A model generated the notes under the pieces. That model was not told where the DNA came from. It saw only the letters and a program-made list of their open reading frames with translations, and ran no database searches. A stretch of 64,000 nt of DNA, from assembly GCA_007844125.1 (NCBI GenBank), contig CM017572.1, positions 29,624,508 to 29,688,507 on the forward strand. The letters are read 5' to 3'. Numbering within the stretch: the first letter of the stretch is position 1; the number at the start of each line of letters is the position of its first letter. Source of the DNA: Sinonovacula constricta (Eukaryota; Mollusca; Bivalvia; Cardiida; Solecurtidae). Made by a program: the position numbers and the translations under genes. Shown here piece by piece: positions 40,717-55,700 of this stretch.

Positions 40717-43700
40717 GTAAGTACATAACGGTCAAGGGCGCGAGATCCTGAGACTATCCTTACATTGTCTACAGAAACTGTGCATTCAGCTTTCTCGTAA
40801 CCCGGGACAATGCAGCAAGCGACACAGTTCAATAAAAAGTACACACTACTAACAGATAGAAACAAGTAGAACAAAATCCGACCATATTAACTCAGGACAA
40901 TCACCACGAGGACGCCCATTTTACTGAATTGTTTATACTTTGTCCTAAAATTGTTAAAAACAATTGGATTCATATACAATAAGAAACAGTAGGCAATGAT
41001 ATGTTATGATTTCAAACATTCGCATGGGATGATCTGTGTATGATGAAGACATAACCTTAAATATTTCTAATGGGATTTGGCTTCTAATTACCTTTGAGTG
41101 TCATCGTGCTGTTGGCTATTAGATTTATTTTGGCCCTTACCTTGATCTATCGATTTATCTATTCCACTGAAATTTAACCAACACTGTCTATTAGAAGACT
41201 AAATGACGCATGTAACTGACAGAACATCGATGTGGTCAGGAAAACTTAATATTATATCCTGTTAGCTTTTATATAAATTATTCAATAAAAACAATCTGGA
41301 CTTACTTGACTGCTTACACATTGTGACTCTTTATTTACCTGGCTACATAAAATCATACTGACTTAAAGAAAAGACTCAAACAGTATTATGAGATTATGTC
41401 ATGATTTAGAAAAATATCGCCAATTATCGCAGACAGGTAGACTAGCAAGGTGAGAACCAAGAAGGTATAATGTTAAATAAACTCACTGACAAGCAAGGAG
41501 GAAAAAGGGTCTATACCCAAGAGTCAAATCAAGGGTATGATGTTGGTCACGATCAACCCACTCAATATCACATACAACTGCTCATATGATCGCAAAACTA
41601 TTTTCCGTATCTCTGAAATAAAACAACAAATCTCTAACTGAGCAAAATCATGTTGAAGCATAGAAAAGAAAAGGATGACTAATTACATACAGTACGCTAA
41701 CTAATACTCGAATGTTAATGAAGTCATACCGCTAAATGCCCGATTTTCCCTTTAAATTATAATAACTTTATAAGTTGTATAAGCCAATACAGCGATTACC
41801 GTAACATGCAGGGCGCCAATGACGTAGTGGTAGATTCGCCGATTTTACCTCATCTGACTGCTAAGCCTCTCACCGCGTGCGTTCGAGTCGCGTTCGGGAT
41901 AATTGTGGGTGTGAAAACTACTGCGTTTTTTTAAGCTATTAATGGAATATCATTCACGTTGTGTGCTTCACCTCAACACAATAGAATGTGTCCGATTTAC
42001 TCAAAGAATAAAGCTTGGAGAATCAAACCACGAGTTAATGTGCTTTTACTGAAAGGAACCTTAACCTTTGTCAATACTGTGCATTTGAAAAATGGTGACT
42101 TGCTGATCTAACCATTTATGGCGGGTTTGACACCATTTATAGCGGATTTTAAACTATTTATGGATGCTTTGACACTATGTATCACAGATTTGGCACCATT
42201 TATGGCTGATTTTTAACTATTTATGGCTGATTTGAAACCAGTTGTGAATGATTTTAAACTATTTATGGCTAATTTGACACTATTTATGGCTGCTTTGACA
42301 CTGTGCACAAGTATTGTGATGGTTATTTTTATAAATATATATATAAATATATATAACGAAGTAATAAAAAAAACAGTTATGAGTTATGATTTAGAGCATG
42401 CAATGAGTGCAAACTATTCATAATTGTTGTTAAATGCATTTTTGCACAAACAATATTTTTTTAAGATTTCAATCTCAGGGGCCAAAGCTAAGTCAATTTT
42501 ATAAAATTACTCTCGAGTTTGTTATTTTAAGTTTTACTTCTATATGTTAATGGCAGACGTTGTAAAAATGTATAAAATATTTCCCTTCTAGCAACTAGCA
42601 ATTAACTTTTTTCCTGTGTTAAAACACCAACTGATGTCAGAAAATGAAGTCACTTTAAATGGTCCAACCTGACCACAAATTGAGTAAATCCTTAAATGTT
42701 TCACTCTACAATTCGTTTGAATTACAAATGAAGAGTACTTTTGCAGCATCGCATTTCTCGGCAAATATTGGTGTAATGTGTACGAAACAAATTGAGTACG
42801 AAAACTTCAAATTGAGTACGAAAACGGCCGAGAGAAAAATCCGTTTTTCATGAAATTTTAAGTCTATTCATAAAAGATACTGATTGCATACGATTCATTA
42901 AAAAATAGTTGAAAGTTTCATCTTTACTAAAATTAAAAACCAGATATTTAACCAAATCTTAGCTCGATTCCTTTTTTTTTTCAGGGACGAAGTAACTCTT
43001 ACTAACTGTGCCATTCCGCATGACGAAGGAGTTACCTCCCTTGCAGCTACGAGACCACTTCTCTATTCCGGAACAAAAATATATATGTTTACGTGAGAAA
43101 AGAGTCAAACGTTTGCAATTTCTTATTTAAATATTGATTTTCCTCTTAAATAACAATAGTTTTACCAGCGTTTAAGGCCTATGACTTAAAATATTCAGAA
43201 ACTTAAATTTTGGAAACTATTTTCTGTCATTCTTTTCGAGATCTAAAATGTCATAAATGTGAACTTTGACCTATTTTCAAGACGTAAATTAAAATATTTA
43301 CATTCTGAGTGCTTGGATTTAATCACAGAGCAGCGTAATGTAAAGTGGGGGTAATGAGGTCAGATTTTCACTGATTTTCCAAAGTTATCTCCCCTGCGCG
43401 GTTGTTGCTATTGACAGTAGACTATACAAACCGTACACAACAACACAAAGCCGTTCGAACGAATTCCCTCAATATATCGACTTACAAACTGTGTCTGTGT
43501 CTTTGTTATTATCCAAGGTGACGAAATCCTTCCGTTTTATTCATAGACGGTCCCACCATAGCCACACGTTCAGATCACATATGTATTGAGGTCCTTGCTC
43601 AATTGTCCGAAAATCTAGCCTGCCATAAATGCTATTTTTAGAATATCGGAAAACCCCACTGTGGAGAAATACATTTTCTAAAACTTAAATACTATCTTTA

Positions 43701-46700
43701 AATGACATTAGTAATTAATATTTACAATGACGAATAACAAATCAATTTACATTGAACATAGACTATCAAGTAATAGATGTTATTTTATCGTTTATGTCTA
43801 CATTTTTATTGGAATTATTTTCGGCGCGATGTATTTAAATAAGAAGCAGTTAGAAGGCTTGGTATGACGTTATTATTTGGACAGCTAGAATGGCAGCAGA
43901 TCGGAATGGTAAGTGTTTTCACTTTTTTCTCATATAATATGAAATGGTACATGTGTGTCATTTAAATAATTGTTTGAGACCGTTTGATCTACTAATTGGA
44001 ACAACAAAGAACTAACAAAGTATTCTTTGACCAGGACCAGTCTGAAATTAATATCCAGGTGTGACCTTAATTCGACGTAATAAAGTCTATTTGTCTTTGC
44101 CATTTCTACCTTACCTACCTACCTATATCCATCCCTCCCTCCCTCCCTACTTACATCCCTCCCTACCTACCTTCCTCCTTCCCTAAACCTGTCTATCTCC
44201 TTACCTCACTCACTCACTCCCTTCCTCCCTCCCTTCCTACCTACCTACATATCTCCCTCCCTACCTCCCTCCCTCCCTCCCTACCTATATCTCTCTCCTT
44301 ACTAACATCCCTCCTTCCCTCTCTCCCTATCTCCCTCTTTCCCTAACTACCTCCCTTCCTCCCTGCCTAAACCTTACTGCCTACCTCTCTCCCTCCCTAC
44401 CTCCCTTCCTCCTTCCTTCCTCCCTTCCCTACCTACATCCCTCCCTCCTTCCCTCCCTACACACCTACCTGCGTTCCCTTCTTGATGCCTACGTACCTGC
44501 CTCCCTAACTTCCTAACTCCCTCTCTACCTACCTACTTATGTCCCTCCCTCCCTACGTCCCCAAACAGCCTCCCTACCTACCTCCCTCCCTCCCTACTTA
44601 CCTACGCCCTACCTATATACCTCCCTTCCTACCTACATCCCTATATACCTACCTACCTACCTACCCACCTTTCTATCTACCTACCGACCTTCATACATAC
44701 CCCATTATCTCCCTGTCTACCTGCCTACCTCCCTATCTATCTACCCCCCTCTCTATCTATCTACATACCTCCATATATACCTACCTACCTACGTCTCTTC
44801 CTCCCTACCTACGTACCTCCCCCTGCCAACATCCCTACCTACGTAACTCCCTCCCTCCTTACCTCTCAACCTACGTACCTTTCTCCTTCCCTCCCTACCT
44901 ACTTCCCTTCCTACGTACCTCCCTACATTCGCACCTCCCCCCTCCCTACCTACGCACCTACTTCTCTCCCTACCTCTCGACCTACGTACTCCCTCCTTCC
45001 CTCCCTCCTTCCCTCCCTACCTACGTACCTCCCTCCCTACCTCCCTACCTCTCTACCTACCTCCCTATCTACCAACCCACCTTTCTAGCAACCTACCTAC
45101 CTACCTACCTCACTATCTACCTCCCTACCTAAATGTCTACCTACCCACCTCTCTATCTACCTCCCTACCTCCATATATACTTACCTACCTACCTAATTAC
45201 CTCCCTGCTTACGTATCTCCCTCCCTACCTACGTACCTACCTACCTACGTACCATCTCTACCAACCTCCCTACCTAACAACCTCCCTCCCTTCCTACCTC
45301 TCAACCTACGTACTCCCTCCTTCCCTCGCCCCCTCCCTGCCCCCTACCTGCATACATGTGCTGTACAACACTACCAATATCTTCTATAATACCACTTAAC
45401 ATCTTATGAGGACACAGTCCTGATAACCGAATTCGGCATTTTCCGTAAAGGTTAGCACTGGATTTTGTAAGATAAACTTTCGACACAATTCGTTTCTGTA
45501 ACAATAAATAGGATAGTTAGTGTAATTAATAATCATCACCACTAGTCACAACTTGCTTGTATTACTAACTTTCAATTGTAATCACAGGGGCAGTCTTATT
45601 CAGGAGGACTTCTAGCTGAAGCAAACATACCCACATAGTGGCCTGGATTTGATTAGTTTTCATTTCATTGACTAAACCTTTGCACAAAGACAACAGTTTA
45701 CCACTTTAAATACTGATTTAAAACCTCTGTAGTTTACGTTACTGATATCAAACATTTTAGGGTTACTCGTTGGATATAAAATTACAAAGCTTCATTTTGA
45801 TTACCTTTCCAATGCCATGCCCAAAAATGGTTAAAAAAATAACATATAACAATAATGGTTCATTTAGTGAAAGGTGCATAGAGCCGTCAAATAAGCATTA
45901 AGGCTACTTTAAAAAATGAGCTTTTAAGCAAAATACATTTTCTGCACAGACAAAGCATCATCAGATAATTTTTTTGAAAAGGTTTTTTCATATTCTGTGT
46001 TTAGACATGCAGAGAGTACGCGATCTCCTCCGAAAAGTCCGCATGAACATGTGTGACCCTGACACGGTCGCGGGGGAGAATGTCTTGCTACTGGGGCTCT
46101 CTGGGGCAGGAAAAAGTTCCATATTGAACACCCTCAATTCGGCGCTGACCGGTAAATATCGACCTTGGCTGCGGGCCGGGCATGGCAGTGGACAGACAAA
46201 CACCATCGAGCTGATCAGGTAAGAGCCTACATGCTTCTTGCATAACAAAGAATATTTTGTACTGTGTTGGATGCCAGTCGCATAACACAATCATGGTTTT
46301 CGCGTGCATCTATATGTAGTAGACAGTATTCAGTGCATGTACAGCAGTACTTCGTTGCCTCGATCACGTATAGCTTAATTTCAGTGAATAAGTAATTACT
46401 TTTCCAAAAGTACATAAGCGCAAATGTGCAATATCATCACGACAAACAAATAGACATAAACTAAAATCTCTTGTTTTCTTCCAATGTTTGCATGTAAGTA
46501 ACAGACACACAAAAATAAATAAAAAAATAAATAAATAAAAAAAACGACGTTTACCGAATTACGGCCCGTACTTTATCAGGGTTAGAAGTTGCGCACAACA
46601 AACTTTGCCCATACACAGTTTAAAGTGATCGTTCCATATATATAAGCGTCGCCTTCCAGCGTTGCCAATGAGAATAGGTTATTATTAATAGCAAACTAGG

Positions 46701-49700
46701 TCAACAAGGCGTTGCGCGCTTGTTTGCAAAGACAATCCATATTTAATGTCATCTTTGATCAGGGATGGTTTGCACAAAGCTTCTCCTGGAAAAAATAACG
46801 CGACTCATTTTTGTAGCTCTTTAATGATATTTGGCCATTATTTATAGTAATTTTCACTGATGGGAATGACATACATTTTATGTAAGTTTGTTTAAAAAAA
46901 ATGTCACAATACATTTGTTTTGTCTAATATTAATTAAAACAAGTAAACAAGTCAAACAAGACTAGAAAGAAGAAATAAAGACAGTGCTAATGTTAAGGAA
47001 CAGTTGGTCCGAATTTATTAATAATCCTATATAATAATTTAGCATGAGTAGTTTTGTGAAATGTTTATTTTTATTTCGTTTGAAATTGTTTGTGAACATT
47101 AGGCTACAAGCAAAGTGTTATGGTAAGAAATACAGTCAACTCTCGTTATCTCAAAATCGGTTATCTCAAATTTCCGGTTATGTCAAACTTTTTTCAACGG
47201 TCCCGTTTTTTCCCTATATTTTCTATATAGTTCGACTCCGTTTAACTCAAATTCGGATGTGTCAAATTATCGGATATATCAAACTAAATTCTTTGTCCCC
47301 ACACATATAAAACTGTTGAAATCAGTTGGTCTATCTCAAACTTCAAATTGCTATAAGATGCAAAACGGCAACAATAGTGATTTTCACACCTACCGTGAAA
47401 CTCGCGAAGATTTGGGCGCGAGTTTTATCGCCAATTATCGGCAATCAGGATGTCACGTAATTAAGAGAAGAGGTTAATCGATTATTATTTAATTCGTTAA
47501 TCAATTAACGCTGATTAAAGTGTTTCAGTTTGTACTTGTTGTTGTTACAGTTTTTGAGAACTTGCTAACACGGCCTTCTCAACTTGTAAATAAAATGAGA
47601 GGTCGCGTTAGTGATAACGAAGAATATTAAATTACATTGTAAAAATTCTAATAACACTTTAAACATGCAAAACCACACAAACTTGCAGAAACAAAGGTTA
47701 CAGTGGCAGATATAACAAGGAATTTCAGTCTTTACCAGTCATCGTGTAGCAGGTAAAATTTTTAAGATTTACACAAACTATCCTTAAATTCGGATAATTC
47801 AAACTTCGGATATGTCAAACTATTTTCCACGTCCCTTGAAATTTGAGATAACGAGAGTTGACTGTATTATCAAGTTACATTACAGCTTTGACACAGTATC
47901 AAGTTACATTACTGCTTTGATAAGTATCAAGTAAAATTACACTTTTGACACAGTATCAAGTTACATTACTGCTTTGATAAGTATCAAGTTACATTACAGC
48001 TTTGATACAGTATCAAGTTACATTACAGCTTTCATACAGTATCAAGTTACATTATAGCTTTGATACAGTATCAAGTTACATTACAGCTTTGATACAGGAT
48101 CAAGTTACATTACAGCTTTGATACAGTATCAAGTTACATTACAGCTTTGATAGAGTATCAAGTTACATTACAGCTTTGATACAGTATCAAGTTACATTAC
48201 TGCTTTGATACAGTATCAAGTTACATTACAGCTTTGACACAGTATCAAGTTACATTACAGCTTTGACACAGTATCTAGTTACATTACTGCTTTGATACAG
48301 TATCAAGTTACATTACAGCTTTGACACAGTTTCAAGTTACATTACAGCTTTGATACTGTATCAAGTTACATTACAGCTTTGACAAAGTATCAAGTTACAT
48401 TACTGCTTTGACAAAGTATCAAGTTACATTACTGCTTTGACACAGTATCAAGTTACATTACTGCTTTGATACTGTATCAAGTTACATTACAGCTTTGACA
48501 AAGTATCAAGTTACATTACAGCTTTGATACAGTATCGAGTTACATTACTGCTTTGACACAGTATCAAGTTACATTACCGCTTTGACACAGTATCAAGTTA
48601 CATTACACTTTTGACACAGTATCAAGTAACATGACATCTTTGACAAAGTTTCAAGTTACATTACAGCTTTGATACAGTATCAAGTTACATTACTGCTTTG
48701 ATACAGTATCAAGTAACATTACTGCTTTGACACAGTATCAAGTAACATAACAGCTTTGACACAGTATCAAGTTACATTACAGTTTTGATACAGTATCAAG
48801 TTACATTACTGCTTTGATACAGTATCAAGTTACATTACAGCTTTGACAAAGTATCAAGTTACATTACAGCTTTGACACAGTATCAAGTTACATTACAGCT
48901 TTGATAGAGTATCAAGTTACATTACTGCTTTGACACAGTATCAAGTAACATGACATCTTTGACAAAGTTTCAAGTTACATTACTGCTTTGACACAGTATC
49001 AAGTTACATTACAGCTTTGACACAGTATCAAGTTTCATTACTCCTTTGATACAGTATTAAGTTACATTACTGCTTTGACACAGTATCAAGTTACATTACT
49101 GCTTTGATACAGTATCAAGTTACATAACAGCTTTGACACAGTATCAAGTTACATTAATGCTTTGACACAGTATCAAGTTACATTACTGCTTTGACACAGT
49201 ATCAAGTTATATTACTGCTTTGATACAGTATCAAGTAACATTACTGCTTTGACACAGTATCAAGTTACATTACAGCTTTGACACAGTATCAAGTTACATT
49301 ACAGCTTTGATACAATAACAATTTAAATTACTGCTTTGATACAGTATCAAGTTACATTACTGCTTTGATACAATAACAAGTTACATTACTGCTTTGATAC
49401 AGTATCAAGTTACATTACTGCTTTGATACAGTATCAAGTTACATTACAGCTTTGACAAAGTATCAAGTTACATTACAGCTTTGACACAGTATCAAGTTAC
49501 ATTACAGCTTTGACACAGTATCAAGTCACATTACAGCTTTGATACAGTATCAAGTTACATTACAGCTTTGATACAGTATCAAGTTACATTACAGCTTTGA
49601 CACAGTATCAAGTTACATTAAAGCTTTGATACAGTATCAAGTTACATTACAGCTTTGATACAGCATCAAGTTACATTACTGCTTTGATACAGTATCAAGT

Positions 49701-52700
49701 TACATTACAGCTTTGACAAAGTATCAAGTTACATTACAGCTTTGACACAGTATCAAGTTACATTACAGCTTTGATAGAGTATCAAGTTACATTACTGCTT
49801 TGACACAGTATCAAGTAACATGACATCTTTGACACAGTATCAAGTTACATTACAGCTTTGATACAGTATCAAGTTACATTACTGCTTTGATACAGTATCA
49901 AGTTACATTACTGCTTTGACACAGTATCAAGTAACATAACAGCTTTGACAAAGTATCAAGTTACATTACAGCTTTGATACAGTATCAAGTTACATTACAG
50001 CTTTGATACAGTATCAAGTTACATTACTGCTTTGATACAGTGTCAAGTAACATTACTGCTTTGACACAGTACCAAGTAACATAACAGCTTTGACAAAGTA
50101 TCAAGTTACATTACTGCTTTGATACAGTATCAAGTTACATTACTGCTTTGATACAGTATCAAGTAACATTACACTTTTGACACAGTGCCAAGTTCAATTA
50201 CAGATTTGACACAGTATCAAGTTACATTACTGCTTTGATACAATATCATGTTACATTACAGCTTTGACACAGTATCAAGTTACATTACTGCTTTGATACA
50301 GTATCAAGTTACATTACAGCTTTGATACAGTATCAAGTTACATTACTGCTTTGACACAGTATCTAGTTACATTACAGCTTTGATATAGTATCAAGTAACA
50401 TTACTGCTTTGATACAGTATCAAGTTACATTACTGCTTTGATACAGTGTCAAGTAACATTACTGCTTTCACACAGTATCAAGTAACATAACAGCTTTGAC
50501 AAAGTATCAAGTTACATTACAGCTTTGATACAGTATCAAGTTACATTACTGCTTTGATACAGTATCAAGTTACATTACTGCTTTGACACAGTATCAAGTA
50601 ACATAACAGCTTTGACAAAGTATAAAGTTATATTACAGCTTTGATACAGTATCAAGTTACATTACTGCTTTGATACAGTATCAATTTACATTACTGCTTT
50701 GATACAGTATCAAGTAACATTACACTTTTGACTCAGTGCCAAGTTACATTACAGATTTGACACAGTATCAAGTTACATTACTGCTTTGATACAATATCAT
50801 GTTACAATACAGCTTTGACACAGTATCAAGTTACATTACTGCTTTGATACAGTATCAAGTTACATTACAGCTTTGATACAGTATCAAGTTACATTACTGC
50901 TTTGACACAGTATCTAGTTACATTACAGCTTTGACACAGTATCAAGTTACATTACTGCTTTGATACAGTATCAAGTTACATTACTGCTTTGATACAATAT
51001 CATGTTACATTACAGCTTTGACAAAGTATCAAGTTACATTACAGCTTTGATACAGTATCATGTTACATTACAGCTTTGACACAGTATCAAGTTACATTAC
51101 AGCTTTGACACAGTATCAATTAACATTACACTTTTGACACAGTATCAAGTAATATTACTGCTTTGACCCAGTATCAAGTTACATTACTGCTTTGATACAG
51201 TATCAAGTAACATTACTGCTTTGACACAGTATCAAGTAACATTACACTTTTGACACAGTATCAAGTAACATTACTGCTTTGATACAGTATCAAGAAACAT
51301 TACATTTTTGACACAGTATCATGTAACATTACAGCTTTGATACAGTACCAAGTTACATTACAGCTTTGACATAGTATCAAGTTACGTTACAGCTTTGACA
51401 CAGTATCAAGTTACATTACAGCTTTGATACAGTATCAAGTAACATTACAGCTTTAGCAAAGTATAAAGTTACATTACAGCGTTGACCCAGTATCAAGTTA
51501 CATTACAGTTTTGACATAGAATCAATTTACATTACACCTTTGCCATAGTATCAAGTTACATTACAGTTTTACTCAGTATCAAGTTACATTACAGCTTTGA
51601 CAAAGTATCAAGTTACATTACAGCTTTGACAAAGTATCAAGTAACATTACAGCTTTGACACAAAATCAAGTTACATTACAGCTTTGACAAAGTATCAAGT
51701 TACATTAAAGCTTTCACATAGTATCATGTTACGATCCAGTTTTGACACAGTATCAAGTTACATTACAGCTTTGACAAAGTATCGAGTTACGTTACAGCTT
51801 TGACAGAGTATCAAGTTACATTACAGCTTTGACACAGTATCAAGTTACATTACACCTTTGATGAAGTATCAAGTAACATTACAGCTTTCACACAGTATCA
51901 AGTTACATTACAGCTTTGAGACAGTATCAAGTTACATTACAGCTTTGACACAGTATCAAGTTACATTACAGCTTTGACTATGTTTTAAGTAACATTACAA
52001 CTTTGATGAAGTATCAAGTTACATTACAGCTTTGATACAGTATCAAGTTACATTACTGCTTTGATACAGTATCAAGTTACATTACTGCTTTGACACAGTA
52101 TCAAGTAACATAACAGCTTTGACAAAGTATCAAGTTACATTACTGCTTTGACACAGTAGCTAGTTACATTACAGCTTTGATATAGTATCAAGTAACATTA
52201 CTGCTTTGATACAGTATCAAGTTACATTACTGCTTTGATACAATATCATGTTACATTACAGCTTTGACACAGTATCAAGTTACATTACAGCTTTAATACA
52301 GTATCATGTTACATTCAGCTTTGACACAGTATCAAGTTACATTACTGCTTTGACACAGTATCAAGTAACATTACTGCTTTGACACAGTATCAAGTTACAT
52401 TACCGCTTTGACACAGTATCAAGTAACATTACACTTTTGACACAGTATCAATTAATATTACTGCTTTGACACAGTATCAAGTTACATTACTGCTTTGATA
52501 CAGTATCAAGTAACATTACTGCTTTGACACAGTATCAAGTAACATTACACTTTTGACACAGTATCATGTAACATTACTGCTTTGATACAGTATCAAGAAA
52601 CATTACACTTTTGAAACAGTATCATGTAACATTACAGCTTTGACACAGTACCAAGTTACATTACAGCTTTGACATAGTATCAAGTTACGTTACAGCTTTG

Positions 52701-55700
52701 ACACAGTATAAAGTTACATTACAGCTTTGATACAGTATCAAGTAACATTACAGCTTTAGGAAAGTATCAAGTTACATTACAGCGTTGACCCAGTATCAAG
52801 TTACATTACAGTTTGGACATAGTATCAAGTTACATTACACCTTTGCCATAGTATCAAGTTACATTACAGTTTTACACAGTATCAAGTTACATTACAGCTT
52901 TGACAAAGTATCAAGTTACATTACAGCTTTGACACAGTATAAAGTTACATTACAGCTTTGACAAAGTATCAAGTTACATTACAGCTTTGACAAAGAATCA
53001 AGTAACATTACAGCTTTGACACAAGATCAAGTTACATTACAGCTTTGACAAAGTATCAAGTTACATTAAAGCTTTCACATAGGATCAAGTTACGATCCAG
53101 TTTTGACACAGTATCAAGTTACATTACAGCTTTGACAAAGTATCGAGTTACGTTACAGCTTTGACACAGTATTAAGTTACATTACAGCTTTGACACAGTA
53201 TCAAGTTACATTACACCTTTGATGAAGTATCAAGTAACATTACAGCTTTCACACAGTATCAAGTTACATTACAGCTTTGAGACAGTATCAAGTTTCATTG
53301 CAGCTTTGACACAGTATCAAGTTACATTACAGCTTTGACAATGTTTTAAGTAACATTACAACTTTGATGAAGTATCAAGTTACATTACAGCTTTGATACA
53401 GTATCAAGTTACATTACTGCTTTGATACAATATCATGTTACATTACAGCTTTGACACAGTATCAAGTTACATTACAGCTTTGATAAGTATCATGTTACAT
53501 TACAGCTTTGACACAGTATCAAGTTACATTACTGCTTTGACACAGTATCAAGTAACATTACTGCTTTGACACAGTATCAAGTTACATTACAGCTTTGACA
53601 CAGTATCAAGTAGCATTACACTTTTGACACAGTATCAAGTAATATTACTGCTTTGACACAGTATCAAGTTACATTACTGCTTTGATACAGTATCAAGTAA
53701 CATTACTGCTTTGACACAGTATCAAGTAACATTACACTTTTGACACAGTATCAAGTAACATTACTGCTTTGATACAGTATCAAGAAACATTACACTTTTG
53801 ACACAGTATCATGTAACATAGCAGCTTTGACACAGTACCAAGTTACATTACAGCTTTGACATAGTATCAAGGTACGTTACAGCTTTGACACAGTATCAAG
53901 TTACATTACCGCTTTGACAAAGTATCAAGTAACATTAAAGCTTTGACAAAGGATCAAGTAACATTACAGCTTTGACAAAATATCAAGTAACATTACAGCT
54001 TTGACACAGTGTCAAGTTACATTACAGCTTTGATACAGTATCAAGTAACATTACAGCTTTAGCAAAGTATCAAGTTACATTAAAGCTTTGACAAAGTATC
54101 AAGTTACATTACAGTTTTGACATAGTATCAAGTTACATTACACCTTTGCCATAGTATCAAGTTACATTACACCTTTGATGAAGTATCAAGTAACATTACA
54201 GCTTTCACACAGTATCAAGTTACATTACAGCTTTGAGACAGTATCAAGTTTCATTGCAGCTTTGACACAGTATCAAGTTACATTACAGCTTTGACAATGT
54301 TTTAAGTAACATTACAACTTTGATGAAGTATCAAGTTACATTACAGCTTTGATACAGTATCAAGTTACATTACTGCTTTGATACAATATCATGTTACATT
54401 ACAGCTTTGACACAGTATCAAGTTACATTACAGCTTTGATAAGTATCATGTTACATTACAGCTTTGACACAGTATCAAGTTACATTACTGCTTTGACACA
54501 GTATCAAGTAACATTACTGCTTTGACACAGTATCAAGTTACATTACAGCTTTGACACAGTATCAAGTAGCATTACACTTTTGACACAGTATCAAGTAATA
54601 TTACTGCTTTGACACAGTATCAAGTTACATTACTGCTTTGATACAGTATCAAGTAACATTACTGCTTTGACACAGTATCAAGTAACATTACACTTTTGAC
54701 ACAGTATCAAGTAACATTACTGCTTTGATACAGTATCAAGAAACATTACACTTTTGACACAGTATCATGTAACATTACAGCTTTGACACAGTACCAAGTT
54801 ACATTACAGCTTTGACATAGTATCAAGGTACGTTACAGCTTTGACACAGTATCAAGTTACATTACGGCTTTGACAAAGTATCAAGTAACATTAAAGCTTT
54901 GACAAAGGATCAAGTAACATTACAGCTTTGACAAAATATCAAGTAACATTACAGCTGTGACACAGTGTCAAGTTACATTACTGCTTTGATACAGTATCAA
55001 GTTACATTACTGCTTTGACACAGTATCAAGTTACATTACAGCTTTGACACAGTATCAAGTTTCATTACTCCTTTGATACAGTATTAAGTTACATTACTGC
55101 TTTGACACAGTATCAAGTTACATTACAGCTTTGATACAGTATCAAGTAACATTACAGCTTTAGCAAAGTATCAAGTTACATTAAAGCTTTGACCCAGTAT
55201 CAAGTTACATTACAGTTTTGACATAGTATCAAGTTACATTACACCTTTGCCATATTATCAAGTTACATTACAGTTTTACACAGTATCAAGTTACATTACA
55301 GCTTTGACAAAGTATCAAGTTACATTACAGCTTTGACACAGTATAAAGTTACATTACAGCTTTGACAAAGTATCAAGTTACATTACAGCTTTGACACAAT
55401 ATCAAGTTACATTACAGCTTTTACACAGTATCTAGTTACATTACAGCTTTGACAAAGTATCAAGTAACATTAAAGCTTTGACACAAGATCAAGTTACATT
55501 ACAGCTTTGACAAAGTATCAAGTTACATTAAAGCTTTCACATAGTATCAAGTTACGATCCAGTTTTGACACAGTATCAAGTTACATTACAGCTTTGACAA
55601 AGTATCGAGTTACGTTACAGCTTTGACAGAGTATCAAGTTACATTACAGCTTTGACACAGTATCAAGTTACATTACACCTTTGATGAAGTATCAAGTAAC

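Noticed and set aside
44539..45399. Plus-strand frames rich in PPYLPT
   Set aside because: Tetranucleotide array in intron 1; low complexity and no conserved counterpart.
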